Assembly: GCF_014652795.1 (NCBI RefSeq)
Contig: NZ_BMZM01000001.1
Span: 1,054,001 to 1,118,000 of the forward strand
Source: Kushneria pakistanensis
GTDB taxonomy: Bacteria > Pseudomonadota > Gammaproteobacteria > Pseudomonadales > Halomonadaceae
Length of the DNA stretch: 64,000 bases
Reading direction: 5' to 3'
Shown here: piece after piece, positions 33,207-45,972 of the stretch
How the letters are laid out: every line of letters starts with the position of its first letter
Numbering within the stretch: position 1 is the stretch's first letter
Position numbers and translations under genes: made by a program
The notes under the pieces: generated by a model
The model's input: the letters and a program-made list of their open reading frames with translations, nothing else
The model's database searches: none
Told to the model about the DNA's origin: nothing

Positions 33207-33523
33207 GATGACGCGTTCTCCCGAGCCTTCTGACGTGCCTCAAGGGCCTTGAGCTGCTCTTCGGTGGCCGGCGGCTGATGATGGGCCTTCCACTCGCTGT
33301 AGGGCATGCCATAGACATGCTCGCGCGCACTTTCCAGATCGAGCTCAACGTGGCGCTCCTCGGCAGCGGTCACCAGCCACTTGGAAAGACAGTTGCGACA
33401 GAAGTCGGCGAGAATCATCAGATCGATATTTTGCACATCACGATTGTCATCCAGATGCTTGAGCAGGCGGCGAAAGGCGGCAGCCTCAAGCTCGGTGCGC
33501 GTCTGCTTGTCCAGTTGTTCCAT
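33203..33523 (-). CDS. DUF1244 family protein
   Basis: A 106-residue protein with the DUF1244 layout: AAAFRRLLKHLDDNRDVQNIDLMILADFCRNCLSKW near residues 14-48, where the FCRNC Cys-x-x-Cys may bind metal, and VYGMPYSEWKAHHQ near 70-84. Function is not known; the family is common in Alpha- and Gammaproteobacteria. Here it is the first gene in a unit with moaB and moeA, which could point to molybdenum-enzyme metabolism or simply shared transcription. Confidence 0.9.
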   Translation of the reverse strand: MEQLDKQTRTELEAAAFRRLLKHLDDNRDVQNIDLMILADFCRNCLSKWLVTAAEERHVELDLESAREHVYGMPYSEWKAHHQPPATEEQLKALEARQKARENASS

Positions 33524-33633
33524 GTTCAGCTCCTGTTAACACGCTACATACCGCAAGGGGCGAGCGCTAAAATAAGGGCAGGGATATTGTAGGCGCTCAT
33601 CAGGGCACCGAGTAGTGGCGGCGACAAGCGCAT

Positions 33634-34290
33634 TCAGGCGCGATCACCCGGAGCGCATACGGAGAGCACCAGGGCATCCTCTTCACTGATGGATACCTTG
33701 GCATGTCCCATGTCGCTGTCGAAATAGAGACTGTCACCAACATTAAGCTGAAGCGGCTCATAAAACTCGCTATACAAAAGAATCGAGCCCTCCAGCACCA
33801 TAAGAAACTCTTCGCCGCCATGACGCACCCAGTCCGGGAACGCCTGAATGCTTCTGGCGCGAACGATGGTCTTGAAAGGCGTCATGAGTTTTTGTGCCAG
33901 CTGCGCCGATAAAAGCTCATGCTCATAGGTCGGGGTCGGATGCTGCTCGCCTTCACCGCGGCGGGTCAGATCGCGCCGCCCGGCATTGCAGGGAGCATTG
34001 CGCGGGCTTTTCAAAAGCTGTGGCATGTCCAGCTCCAGCCCTATCATGAGCTTTTGCACGACCAGAAAACTGGGAGACAGCAGATCGTTTTCTATCCTGG
34101 AAAGGGTGGAGCGCGCCACACCGGTAAGGCGACTGACTTCTTCCAGCGTCAACTGCTGCGCACGGCGAACTTCACGCAGACGCTCGCCCAGACGCAAGGG
34201 TTCAACAAAGGGCTTTTGCCCTCGGGCAACGTTCATGCTGGTCCCTTTACTGGCGTCACGATCTATCATCTTTTCCCGGCTATCCGTCAC
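33634..34290 (-). CDS. XRE-family regulator with C-terminal cupin domain
   Basis: A 218-residue helix-turn-helix plus cupin regulator. The DNA-binding domain is near 33-85 (LREVRRAQQLTLEEVSRLTGVARSTLSRIENDLLSPS) and the cupin barrel near 150-215, with GGEEFLMVLEGSI and VGDSLYFDSDMGHA. Proteins of this design (PuuR, MmsR-like) sense amino acids, polyamines or sugar ligands; the cupin His/Glu residues are partly conserved so the ligand is unknown. No clear operator was found. It lies alone on the minus strand. Confidence 0.88.
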   Translation of the reverse strand: MTDSREKMIDRDASKGTSMNVARGQKPFVEPLRLGERLREVRRAQQLTLEEVSRLTGVARSTLSRIENDLLSPSFLVVQKLMIGLELDMPQLLKSPRNAPCNAGRRDLTRRGEGEQHPTPTYEHELLSAQLAQKLMTPFKTIVRARSIQAFPDWVRHGGEEFLMVLEGSILLYSEFYEPLQLNVGDSLYFDSDMGHAKVSISEEDALVLSVCAPGDRA

Positions 34291-34369
34291 ATCGCCTCAT
34301 CGTAGCACAGCTCTCCTGAGCGTCCGGTCCACGGCAGTTTCTCGCCGGTCAGCAAGGTCTCGGGGACAA

Positions 34370-34394
34370 GGACAGCCGGCATTGGAGGCTGTCC
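34370..34394 (-). other. Hairpin between pdxH and the cupin regulator gene
   Basis: GGACAGCC / GGCTGTCC, an 8-bp perfect stem around 9 bases on the minus strand after the pdxH stop. No T-run, so termination here is only possible. Confidence 0.4.
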
Positions 34395-34406
34395 GCTGCT
34401 CGAGGG

Positions 34407-35051
34407 TCAGGGCGCCAGCCGGCTTTTCAACCAGTGGCCGTCAGCAGCACGCCAGCAATAGCGAATCCGGTCATGCAGTCGGCTGGGCTGGCCCTGCCAG
34501 AACTCAACCATGGCAGGGACGACCCGATACCCGCCCCAGTGCGGCGGACGCTCGACTTCATTGTCCTGATAGGCGCTTTCAAAGCGCCGGGTGCGCTCAT
34601 CAAGCCACTGCCGATTGGGGATCTCTACACTCTGCTGGGATATCCAGGCACCCAGTTGACTTGCCTGAGGGCGTGAATGGAAATAGGCGTCCGACGCCTC
34701 ACTGGATACCTGCTCGACATGGCCTTCAACGCGTACCTGACGCTGCAGGGTGGGCCACCAGAAGACCAGCGCCGCATAAGGACAGGTGCCCAGTTCACTG
34801 CCCTTGTGGCTTTGATAGCTGGTATAAAACACCATGCCGTTTTCATCAAAATGCTTGAGCAGCACAATACGCGCGTGCGGCATGCCTTCGTTGTCGGCCG
34901 TGGCCAGCGTCATGACGTTGGCATCATCGCGTTCGCTTTCGACGGCAGCATTAAGCCACTCCGAAAAAAGCGGCCATGGTGTTTCGGGCGTGTTGTCACG
35001 ATCGAGAAAGTCCCCGGCATAATCACGACGCAAATCAGAAATGGTGCTCAT
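34407..35051 (-). CDS. pdxH: Pyridoxamine 5'-phosphate oxidase
   Basis: A 214-residue PdxH from ATG 35051, preceded by AAGGA; upstream in-frame ATG codons lack a site. It oxidises PNP or PMP to PLP with FMN. The N-terminus MSTISDLRRDYAGDFLDRDN, RIVLLKHFDENGMVFYTSYQSHKG near 56-80 (FMN-binding), LVFWWPTLQRQVRVEG near 90-105, and C-terminal RLHDRIRYC and WLKSRLAP match the family. Confidence 0.95.
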   Translation of the reverse strand: MSTISDLRRDYAGDFLDRDNTPETPWPLFSEWLNAAVESERDDANVMTLATADNEGMPHARIVLLKHFDENGMVFYTSYQSHKGSELGTCPYAALVFWWPTLQRQVRVEGHVEQVSSEASDAYFHSRPQASQLGAWISQQSVEIPNRQWLDERTRRFESAYQDNEVERPPHWGGYRVVPAMVEFWQGQPSRLHDRIRYCWRAADGHWLKSRLAP

Positions 35052-35135
35052 GAGCGGTTTCCTTGAAGCTTCGGGAGGCATCACATGATCTGCCTCACAG
35101 TGTTGTTCGGGGCGTGGTTCACGGCCCTGGTTGTG

Positions 35136-35546
35136 TCATTCACTGCCCGGGGGATGATCGCCACGCTGCCAGTGGCGAATGTGATAAGCATAACTACCGG
35201 CAGTGAGCAGCAGTGCCAGAGCGGAAAGCGCCTCGACAAGCCCCAGCCACCATAGTCCCGGCAGTTGCAACATGGCTGCCCCCTGGATCAGATACAGCAC
35301 GCTGACAAACGCCAGCCAGCCATAGCCGCGCCGGCGCTCGGTCCGCAGCACGATGCCCAGCAGGGCCAGCGGCACAATACGTACCAGCACCGGGAGCAGT
35401 GACTCGGTACCGCCGCGCTGTGCCAGCATCAGTCCCGTGGCCAGCGTTACTGCCAGAAGAACACCCCAGCTGATGGCCACTACCCGGCGGGCGCGTTGTC
35501 GGGCGCCGGCGACGCCATAGCGCTGCTCAAAGGTGCGAAACAGCAC
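35136..35546 (-). CDS. DUF2069 membrane protein
   Basis: A 136-residue protein with four helices (about residues 22-42, 48-66, 77-95 and 99-118), matching the DUF2069 pattern: VLLAVTLATGL, GYGWLAFVSVLYLIQGAAM and WLGLVEALSALALLLTAGSYAYHIRH. The start is a GTG at 35546, two bases after the wrbA stop. The genomic link to wrbA is common. The function is unknown. Confidence 0.88.
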   Translation of the reverse strand: MLFRTFEQRYGVAGARQRARRVVAISWGVLLAVTLATGLMLAQRGGTESLLPVLVRIVPLALLGIVLRTERRRGYGWLAFVSVLYLIQGAAMLQLPGLWWLGLVEALSALALLLTAGSYAYHIRHWQRGDHPPGSE

Positions 35547-35548
35547 GA

Positions 35549-36226
<678 letters not shown>

Positions 36227-36330
36227 TCAGGGTTGTCAGGGCGCCCCGCTTCAGATTCGATTGGTCAGCACGCCTGACAATCACTATGTTTCAAGGACAA
36301 TCAACGGGTTACCGCCAGGAGCAGGACAAG

Positions 36331-37575
36331 GTGAAACGTTTACCCCGGATCCGATATCCATGGCTGCTGCTGACGCCGCTCAAGGCAATACTCAAGCTTT
36401 TCAAACGCTTCAATGCTCATGACGGCCTGCAGACTGCCGCGTCACTGACCTACACCACACTGTTTGCCGTAGTGCCGCTGACCACCGTGGTGTACGCCCT
36501 TTTTGCCGCCATACCGGAATTTCAAAGCGCCGGCGACCGTATGCAGCAGTTCCTCTTTCAGCAGTTTGTGCCCGAAACAGGACAGACGATTCTGGAGACG
36601 CTGCGTGGATTTACCCAGCAGGCGCGCGGCCTGACCCTGGTCGGGATCGCGTTTTTGCTGATAACCTCGATTTTGATGATGATGACGGTCGAAGGCGCGC
36701 TCAACCGCATCTGGGGGGTGAAGCACAATCGCCGCGGCCTGATGGGATTTTTGATGTACTGGGCCGTCCTGACCCTGGGGCCCATTCTGATCGGCAGCGG
36801 TTTTTTGCTGTCCTCCTATCTGGCCTCCATCAGTATTTTGAACTCGGCGGCCTCATGGCTGGGTGGCAGCGACTTTATTCTGCATTTTCTACCGCCCATT
36901 TTAAGCTTTCTGGCCTTCTGGTTTATCTATATAACGGTGCCCAATGCCCGCGTGCGCTCCAGGCACGCCGCCGCCGGTGCACTGCTGGTATCGGTGTCGC
37001 TGGAACTGGCCAAGTGGGGCTTCTCCCTGTATGTCACCAATTTCCCGTCTTATCAGATTCTTTATGGCGCCTTTGCCGCCGTGCCGCTTTTTCTGCTCTG
37101 GATATTTTTAAGCTGGGCCATCATTTTGATGGGGGCGGAGCTGGCCGCCTGGCTGGATGAATCACAGCATGCCGACTGGCGCCGCTGGCCCCTGTTCTGG
37201 CAGGCTGCGGGCATTCTGATCCTTCTGCACCAGAGGCAGGCAAGTGGTCAGGGTGCCCTGAAGACGTCCAAAGTGAGAAAACGTTTGGGAGGGCACTATC
37301 ACCAGCTGCGCTCAGCGCTGGTCGAGCAGGGCTGGATCGTGATCAGCGAGGAGGATGAGTGGGTGCTGGCAAGGCCGCTGGAGACCCTCTCGCTCAAGGA
37401 ATTCGTGACACGCCTGCCCTGGACTATGCCAGATCAATACCGGGCGCCCGATGGCTATAGTAGACTTGCCGACATGATGAAAACCGCACGCCAGCGCCAT
37501 GATGAAGCACTGGATGTTCCGATGTCCTCGGCCGTATCGGACGATACCCGTGATCACCGGCGTAACACCCCATAA
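36331..37575 (+). CDS. yihY: YihY/BrkB-family membrane protein
   Basis: A 414-residue protein from GTG 36331, which has AGGAGCAGGACAAG upstream; frames from 36172 add a non-conserved start. Six helices fill roughly residues 40-280, with the family block GLQTAASLTYTTLFAVVPL near 33-51 and the loop region EGALNRIWGVK near 118-128. The C-terminal 130 residues are cytoplasmic and end with a winged-helix-like domain. The family was once called ribonuclease BN; that activity is not supported. Function in envelope biology is unknown. Confidence 0.9.
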   Translation: MKRLPRIRYPWLLLTPLKAILKLFKRFNAHDGLQTAASLTYTTLFAVVPLTTVVYALFAAIPEFQSAGDRMQQFLFQQFVPETGQTILETLRGFTQQARGLTLVGIAFLLITSILMMMTVEGALNRIWGVKHNRRGLMGFLMYWAVLTLGPILIGSGFLLSSYLASISILNSAASWLGGSDFILHFLPPILSFLAFWFIYITVPNARVRSRHAAAGALLVSVSLELAKWGFSLYVTNFPSYQILYGAFAAVPLFLLWIFLSWAIILMGAELAAWLDESQHADWRRWPLFWQAAGILILLHQRQASGQGALKTSKVRKRLGGHYHQLRSALVEQGWIVISEEDEWVLARPLETLSLKEFVTRLPWTMPDQYRAPDGYSRLADMMKTARQRHDEALDVPMSSAVSDDTRDHRRNTP

Positions 37576-37714
37576 CGGCCAGAACCGGGAGGTTCGGCAC
37601 TTCATATCTTATTCCCGACGCGACGCTCTGACACTGATGCTGCCGACCCGGCAGCAAACCCTGTTCGAACGATAAGCCTATTGGTGACGCTGCCAATACG
37701 CGAGGAGTAGCCCG

Positions 37715-38314
37715 ATGAATGCCAATCAACGCGACGAGCAGCTTTTTTTCAGCGAAATGGCCGATGTCATTCCGCTTAACAAGGGTCGTAATCGTGCCGA
37801 TGCCAGCAGCACCGGCGCACGCTCACCCAGCGAGGCTCAGCTGGCCCGACGTGCCAGCGCTCAGGATGGCGAACAGGAAAGCAACTTCCTGTCCGATGAA
37901 TTTGTAGATCTGCTACCGGCCAACGATCCGATCGAGTTTCGCCGTGATGGCATCCAGACCGGCGTCATCGAAAAGCTGCGTCATGGCGGTTATCAGGTCG
38001 ACTCCCAGCTCAATCTGCTCAAACGTCCGGTGGCTGAGTGCCGCCGCGAACTGTTCAACTTCATTCGCCAGGCGCATCAGCATGAACTGCGCTGTGTGAT
38101 GATCATTCACGGTCGCGGCAGAAGTGACGAAAGCCATCCCAATGTGGTGCGATCCTACGTGGGCAAATGGCTGGGGCAGTTTGACGAAGTGCAGGCCTAT
38201 GCCACGGCCCAGCCGCGCCACGGCGGGCTGGGCGCGACCTATGTCATGCTGCGAAAGTCCCATCGCGCCCGCCAGCGTAACCGTGAGCTGCATCAAAGAC
38301 GCCGCGCTCCCTGA
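37715..38314 (+). CDS. smrA: DNA endonuclease SmrA (Smr domain)
   Basis: A 199-residue small MutS-related protein. The Smr domain near residues 95-175 contains IHGRGRSDESHPNVVRSYVGKWLGQ near 130-155. The conserved LDLHG-type motif is QVDSQLNLLKRPVAECRRELFNFIRQAHQHELRCVMIIHG. E. coli SmrA nicks DNA and SmrB acts on collided ribosomes; LDLHG-type residues here are changed (VDSQL), so the activity is less sure. GAGGAG precedes the ATG. Confidence 0.9.
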   Translation: MNANQRDEQLFFSEMADVIPLNKGRNRADASSTGARSPSEAQLARRASAQDGEQESNFLSDEFVDLLPANDPIEFRRDGIQTGVIEKLRHGGYQVDSQLNLLKRPVAECRRELFNFIRQAHQHELRCVMIIHGRGRSDESHPNVVRSYVGKWLGQFDEVQAYATAQPRHGGLGATYVMLRKSHRARQRNRELHQRRRAP

Positions 38315-38353
38315 GCATGAACCTCACGACTATCATTTAAAAAGCCAGCCAGC

Positions 38354-38384
38354 AAAAGGGCCTCTCAATGAGAGGCCCTTTTTC
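38354..38384. terminator. Terminator between smrA and metH
   Basis: GGGCCTCTC-AAT-GAGAGGCCC with A-run before and T-run after; convergent genes on each side. Confidence 0.85.
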
Positions 38385-38423
38385 ATATGACTGAAGGTTC
38401 ACGTTGCCGGCAGGGCAGCCCTG

Positions 38424-42131
<3,708 letters not shown>

Positions 42132-42304
42132 ATGAGGTGATCTCCGGATAATAGTAGGGGCGTCTATAAAAGAAGGCGTATTCTAGCAAACCCCTGTCAG
42201 GCGGACAGGCTCGCGCCCTGAAAGACATTCACGCTTTACATGAGATCGGGTAATGCATGCTTTCACTGCCATGACCCCAGAGAGCAGCGGACCTGTTTAT
42301 TTAC

Positions 42305-42352
42305 CCGAGTATTGCACTCGGATTTGTCGCGAGCGGCTGGCTGGCATAAAAT
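42305..42352 (+). promoter_or_regulatory. nfuA promoter with upstream dyad (IscR-like)
   Basis: A good sigma70 promoter TTGTCG (42324-42329), 17 bases, TAAAAT (42347-42352) lies 41 bases before the nfuA ATG. Immediately upstream is inverted repeat CCGAGT-ATTGC-ACTCGG (42305-42321), a position that suits an activator. Its shape recalls an IscR type 2 site (CC...GG around AT-rich flanks), but it does not match that consensus base by base. Confidence 0.5.
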
Positions 42353-42393
42353 ATCGACAGATTTCTTTATTGCTATTGTGCACGAGGCCGCCA

Positions 42394-42981
42394 ATGAGTC
42401 AGAGCATCGAAATTACTGAAAGTGCGCAGGAGTATCTTGCCGATCTGCTGTCGCGCCAGGACGTTGAAGGCATCGGCGTGCGCGTCTTTATTACCCAGCC
42501 GGGCACACCCTACGCTGAAACGTGTCTTGCTTATTGCAGGCCGGGAGAAGAGGAAGAGAGCGATGAGCGTATCCCGCTTGAAAAATTCAACCTCTTTCTT
42601 GAAAAGCACAGCGTAGCGTTTCTGGAAGACGCGGTGGTGGACTTCAATGCCGATCGCATGGGCGGGCAGCTCACCATCAAGGCGCCCAATGCCAAGATGC
42701 CTCAGGTCAGCGAAGACAGCCCACTGGAAGACCGCGTCAATTACATCCTGTACAGCGAAATCAATCCGGGCCTTGCCGCTCACGGTGGTGAAATTCGCCT
42801 GATCCAGCTGACAGAAGACAATGTTGCCGTGCTGCAGTTTGGCGGCGGCTGTCAGGGTTGCGCTGCGGTTGATGTCACCCTCAAGCAGGGCGTTGAGAAA
42901 ACGCTGACCGAACGCATTCCCGAGCTGACAGCGATTCGCGATGTGACCGACCACACTGATACGACCAACGCCTACTATTAA
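42394..42981 (+). CDS. nfuA: Fe-S biogenesis scaffold NfuA
   Basis: A 195-residue NfuA: an N-terminal degenerate A-type domain (about 1-100) and a C-terminal Nfu domain with the cluster motif [15 protein letters not shown] (C153, C156). It carries a [4Fe-4S] cluster and repairs damaged apoproteins under oxidative or iron stress. Start ATG 42394 has GAGG eight bases upstream; longer frames are not family-like. One complete Nfu domain, no missing residues. Confidence 0.94.
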   Translation: MSQSIEITESAQEYLADLLSRQDVEGIGVRVFITQPGTPYAETCLAYCRPGEEEESDERIPLEKFNLFLEKHSVAFLEDAVVDFNADRMGGQLTIKAPNAKMPQVSEDSPLEDRVNYILYSEINPGLAAHGGEIRLIQLTEDNVAVLQFGGGCQGCAAVDVTLKQGVEKTLTERIPELTAIRDVTDHTDTTNAYY

Positions 42982-43040
42982 TGGCTGCCTGCTAATCGCT
43001 GCTGCGCTTACCGACGTTCGTCGTTGCGTGCATTCGATGT

Positions 43041-43069
43041 AAAAAAACCCCGGCCTGCCGGGGTTTTTT
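43041..43069 (+). terminator. Rho-independent terminator after nfuA
   Basis: ACCCCGG-CCTG-CCGGGGT flanked by runs of As and Ts, between nfuA and the convergent kfrA-like gene. Works in both directions. Confidence 0.9.
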
Positions 43070-43088
43070 GTGGGCGTCTGCAGATCGA

Positions 43089-44054
43089 TCAATACACGAA
43101 AGGTGGCATGGGTGCCTTTGAAAGGCGCTCCTGTAGCACCCTGAGCTCAGTGCGCAGCCGCGCCATTTCCTGATCGCGTTCGGCCAAAAGGCCTGAAAGG
43201 TTCTCTTCGCGGGCACGGCTTTCCGAAAGCTGCTGCTCATGGTGACGCGCCTGCTGACCAATATCACGTACCTTGCGTTCCTCCTCCTGCAGGGTGCGTC
43301 GCTGCTGCTCCAGCTGGGTATTGATCTTCTCGATACGCTCCTCGAGCTGCTCCTGACGACGACGTGCCTGCTTCTCGACTTCCTGCTTCTCGTGACGCGC
43401 GCTATCCAGCAGCTGCATCAGACGGTTTTCAGCGCTTTCATGGCGCGACTCTTCCTGCGCCAGACGCCGCTTGTGCGTCTGATCAAGCTGCTCAAGGCTT
43501 TCGTGGTGCTCACGCTCCATGCGATCACGCTCTTCGCTGAGCGTATCGATCTGTCGGTCACGCATGGCCAGACGCTGATCGCGTTCCTCAACCTGTCCGC
43601 GAAGGTGGGCAGCCTCGCTTTCAATCCGCGCAAGGCTTGTGGCCTTTTCCTCGAGCCGGGCAGCCGTACTGTCCAGGCGCTCTCCCAACGCGGCCAGACG
43701 CTGCTCGGTGTCTTCCACACGCCGCTGCGCCTGTCGGGCTTCCTCGTGCGCCTGCTCGACCTGCTCATCCGACTGCTGCCGATAGAAGGCAAGCGCTTCA
43801 CCGGCTTCCTCCTGCGCCTGTTGCCAGAGCCCGGCCAGTGCGTCGTGCAGGCGCTCGGGGATGGCCTGTGGCAGGGGCACATCGCGATTTTCCTCGCGTC
43901 TTGCGCGCCACTCCCGCAGGTGATCGCTGATCGTAGTGAAGCTGCCGGTTCCCAATACTTCGCGGATGCGCTGCACACTGGGCGCATCGCCACGCTGTAT
44001 CAAGGACTCGATAGCCCTTTGTACATCTTCGAATTGCACGCCATTTCGTGCCAT
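43089..44054 (-). CDS. KfrA-like DNA-binding coiled-coil protein
   Basis: A 321-residue protein with an N-terminal KfrA-type DNA-binding domain (about residues 5-115: VQRAIESLIQRGDAPSVQRIREVLGTGSFTTISDHLREWRAR) and a continuous coiled coil (about 90-315) of Arg/Glu/Gln heptads. KfrA is known from IncP plasmids, where it aids segregation and represses itself; here it is in a chromosomal setting between nfuA and a recombinase. AGGAGG precedes the ATG at 44054. A 30-bp palindrome lies upstream and is a likely self-operator. A role in nucleoid or chromosome organisation is possible but unproven. Confidence 0.85.
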   Translation of the reverse strand: MARNGVQFEDVQRAIESLIQRGDAPSVQRIREVLGTGSFTTISDHLREWRARREENRDVPLPQAIPERLHDALAGLWQQAQEEAGEALAFYRQQSDEQVEQAHEEARQAQRRVEDTEQRLAALGERLDSTAARLEEKATSLARIESEAAHLRGQVEERDQRLAMRDRQIDTLSEERDRMEREHHESLEQLDQTHKRRLAQEESRHESAENRLMQLLDSARHEKQEVEKQARRRQEQLEERIEKINTQLEQQRRTLQEEERKVRDIGQQARHHEQQLSESRAREENLSGLLAERDQEMARLRTELRVLQERLSKAPMPPFVY

Positions 44055-44152
44055 GACGGCCTCCTGAGTTCCCTGTGATTGCCCTGTAGTTTCTGTTGTT
44101 TTGAGATGGGCAAGGCTTAACCACCACTATAGCGGGTTATTGTGGCAAAAGC

Positions 44153-44182
44153 ATTATTACGTAATATGTATTACGTAATAAT
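44153..44182. promoter_or_regulatory. 30-bp palindrome, two ATTACGTAAT copies
   Basis: Two copies of the self-complementary word ATTACGTAAT (44156-44165 and 44170-44179) are set symmetrically around 44167/44168, so the whole stretch 44153-44182 is one palindrome except for its central pair. Spacing between word centres is 14 bases. It lies 99 bases before the kfrA-like start and 111 bases before the recombinase start; both genes may be controlled from it. Best candidate binder is the KfrA-like protein. Confidence 0.6.
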
Positions 44183-44292
44183 ATTTATCAACTCTTCTAA
44201 AAATTCATGATTACGCACATTACCATGATTTTATTCATCATAATGGATATCATGGCGCACAAGAGTAACGGGAAGCTTTTAATGGTGATGCG

Positions 44293-45468
44293 ATGAAAAG
44301 GGCGTTAAGTGTCGAGATGGATACTGAAAGGCCGCGTGACGCCGTACTGATCGAGCACGAGCCGCGCGCCGTACCCGGCTTGCTGGTTGAAGCCAACAGT
44401 GATCGCGAGGTCGTGTCGGCATGGCTCATGGAGTATCGCAGCAGCCCGCAGACCTTCAGACAGTACCGCAAGGAAGCCGAGCGGCTGCTGTTATGGCTGG
44501 AAGGACAAGGTAGGCGTCTGACAGATATTGATCGGCGTACGCTGGATGACTTCGAGCAATTTATTACTGACCCGAGGCCGGCCAGCGAATGGATCGGGCC
44601 ACCCAGGCCGCGTTACAGTGAAGAGTGGCGCCCGTTTCGAAAGGGTCTTTCTGCCGCCAGTCGACGCCAGAGCCTGGTAATTTTACAGACGCTTTTTGGC
44701 TGGTTGATCGAGGCGGGGTGGCTACACCAGAACCCGTTTCGACTGATGCGCGACAAACGACGGCGTCTGGACAATACGCAAACCGGCATTGAGCGCTACA
44801 TTGAGCGGCCCCTGTGGCAATGGTGCTGGCAGCGACTCAATACGCCACCGCCAGTGGATGCCGCACCCCGTACTCGATATGAGCATGAACGCCGGCGTTT
44901 TATTTTCGCTTTTGCCTATCTACTGGCGCCGCGAGTAAGCGAAATGAGCCACGCGCGCATGAACGACTTTGTTCGATGGGAAGGTCAATGGTGGTGGCAG
45001 GTCACGGGCAAGGGCGATAAGCAGGCCCGCATTCCCGTTCCGGATGCCATGATGGCTGCATTGGGGCAGTGGCGCGGAATTCTTGAACTGCCGGCCATGC
45101 CGTCGTCTGATGAAGACACGCCGGTAATACGCGCGCTGGATGGACAGAGAGGCGTTGGGGACAATCAGCTTTATCGAATGATCAAGACCGCCTTTGAGCA
45201 GCTCGCGCTGGAAAAGGAGCAGCAAGGCGAGGGGAGAGAGCATGAAGCGCAGCGTCTTCGTCGTGCCACACCACACTGGCTGCGCCATACGGCCATTACA
45301 CATCAGGCTCAACAGGGCGTGGAACTACGTTATCTGGCCCGGACGGCACGCCATTCAAGACTTGAGACCACCGCACGCTATCTCCACGCCGAAAAACAGG
45401 AGTGGCATGGACAGATCAATCGTCACACGCTTGATCTATCAGACGAAGGCGACGATGACACGCTATAA
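44293..45468 (+). CDS. Tyrosine site-specific recombinase/integrase
   Basis: A 391-residue tyrosine recombinase. The N-terminal SAM-like core-binding domain is at about residues 38-150. The catalytic residues are all visible: R214 (APRVSEM), K240 (VTGKGDK), H328 and R331 (PHWLRHT), H354 (ARHSR) and Y363 (TTARYLH). So it should be active. No att site, tRNA target, excisionase or phage gene is near, and it is flanked by core genes (nfuA side, sufE side). Base and codon use look like the neighbours, so it may be a resident chromosomal recombinase. Ends in an acidic tail. Confidence 0.9.
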   Translation: MKRALSVEMDTERPRDAVLIEHEPRAVPGLLVEANSDREVVSAWLMEYRSSPQTFRQYRKEAERLLLWLEGQGRRLTDIDRRTLDDFEQFITDPRPASEWIGPPRPRYSEEWRPFRKGLSAASRRQSLVILQTLFGWLIEAGWLHQNPFRLMRDKRRRLDNTQTGIERYIERPLWQWCWQRLNTPPPVDAAPRTRYEHERRRFIFAFAYLLAPRVSEMSHARMNDFVRWEGQWWWQVTGKGDKQARIPVPDAMMAALGQWRGILELPAMPSSDEDTPVIRALDGQRGVGDNQLYRMIKTAFEQLALEKEQQGEGREHEAQRLRRATPHWLRHTAITHQAQQGVELRYLARTARHSRLETTARYLHAEKQEWHGQINRHTLDLSDEGDDDTL

Positions 45469-45504
45469 TGCGGGCCTTTCCCTATACCAGCATACGGAGC
45501 CGGC

Positions 45505-45915
45505 ATGAGTTCGCAAGAGGCCCAGCAGGAACTGATCGAAGAATTTGGCATGTTCGATAACTGGATGGACCGTTATCAGTACATCATCGATCTGGGCAAA
45601 ATGCTGCCCGATTTTCCCGACGAATGGAAAAATGATGACACGCGCCTTGAAGGGTGCCAGTCCAACGTCTGGGTGCACAGTGAGAAGCAGGGCGCACAGC
45701 TGCATTTCTACGCCATATCCGATGCTGCCATCGTTTCAGGCCTGATCGCCATATTGCTGCGCATCTATAATGACCGGACACCTCAGGAAGTCATCGACAC
45801 ACCGCCTGATTTCCTGGCAGCGCTGGATCTCGACAAGCATCTATCGCCAACCCGCAGCAACGGGTTGCATGCCATGCTTGAGCGCATCAAGACCACGGCG
45901 CATGCGCATGCCTGA
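45505..45915 (+). CDS. sufE: Cysteine desulfuration protein SufE
   Basis: A 136-residue SufE/CsdE family protein. The sulfur-accepting Cys is in LEGCQSNVWV (C51), and IDLGKMLPDFPDEWKND near 28-45 and the C-terminal LDLDKHLSPTRSNGLHAML near 110-128 are typical. It takes persulfide from a SufS/CsdA-type desulfurase for Fe-S assembly. A TATAAT box (45464-45469) overlaps the recombinase stop, so it may have its own promoter. No sufS or sufBCD is in the window. Confidence 0.92.
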   Translation: MSSQEAQQELIEEFGMFDNWMDRYQYIIDLGKMLPDFPDEWKNDDTRLEGCQSNVWVHSEKQGAQLHFYAISDAAIVSGLIAILLRIYNDRTPQEVIDTPPDFLAALDLDKHLSPTRSNGLHAMLERIKTTAHAHA

Positions 45916-45972
45916 TGCGTAACGCCCCGAGCGCGCCTATAATGCGTCATCCTTAACAGATGATAAGCATGT

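Noticed and set aside
42132-42252. Possible cobalamin or SAM riboswitch before metH
   Set aside because: The leader is only about 120 bases and I find no B12-box or SAM-box core motif.
44055-45504. Integrated mobile element around the tyrosine recombinase
   Set aside because: No direct repeats, tRNA target, excisionase or transposase were recognised and the flanks are core genes, so an element boundary cannot be supported.
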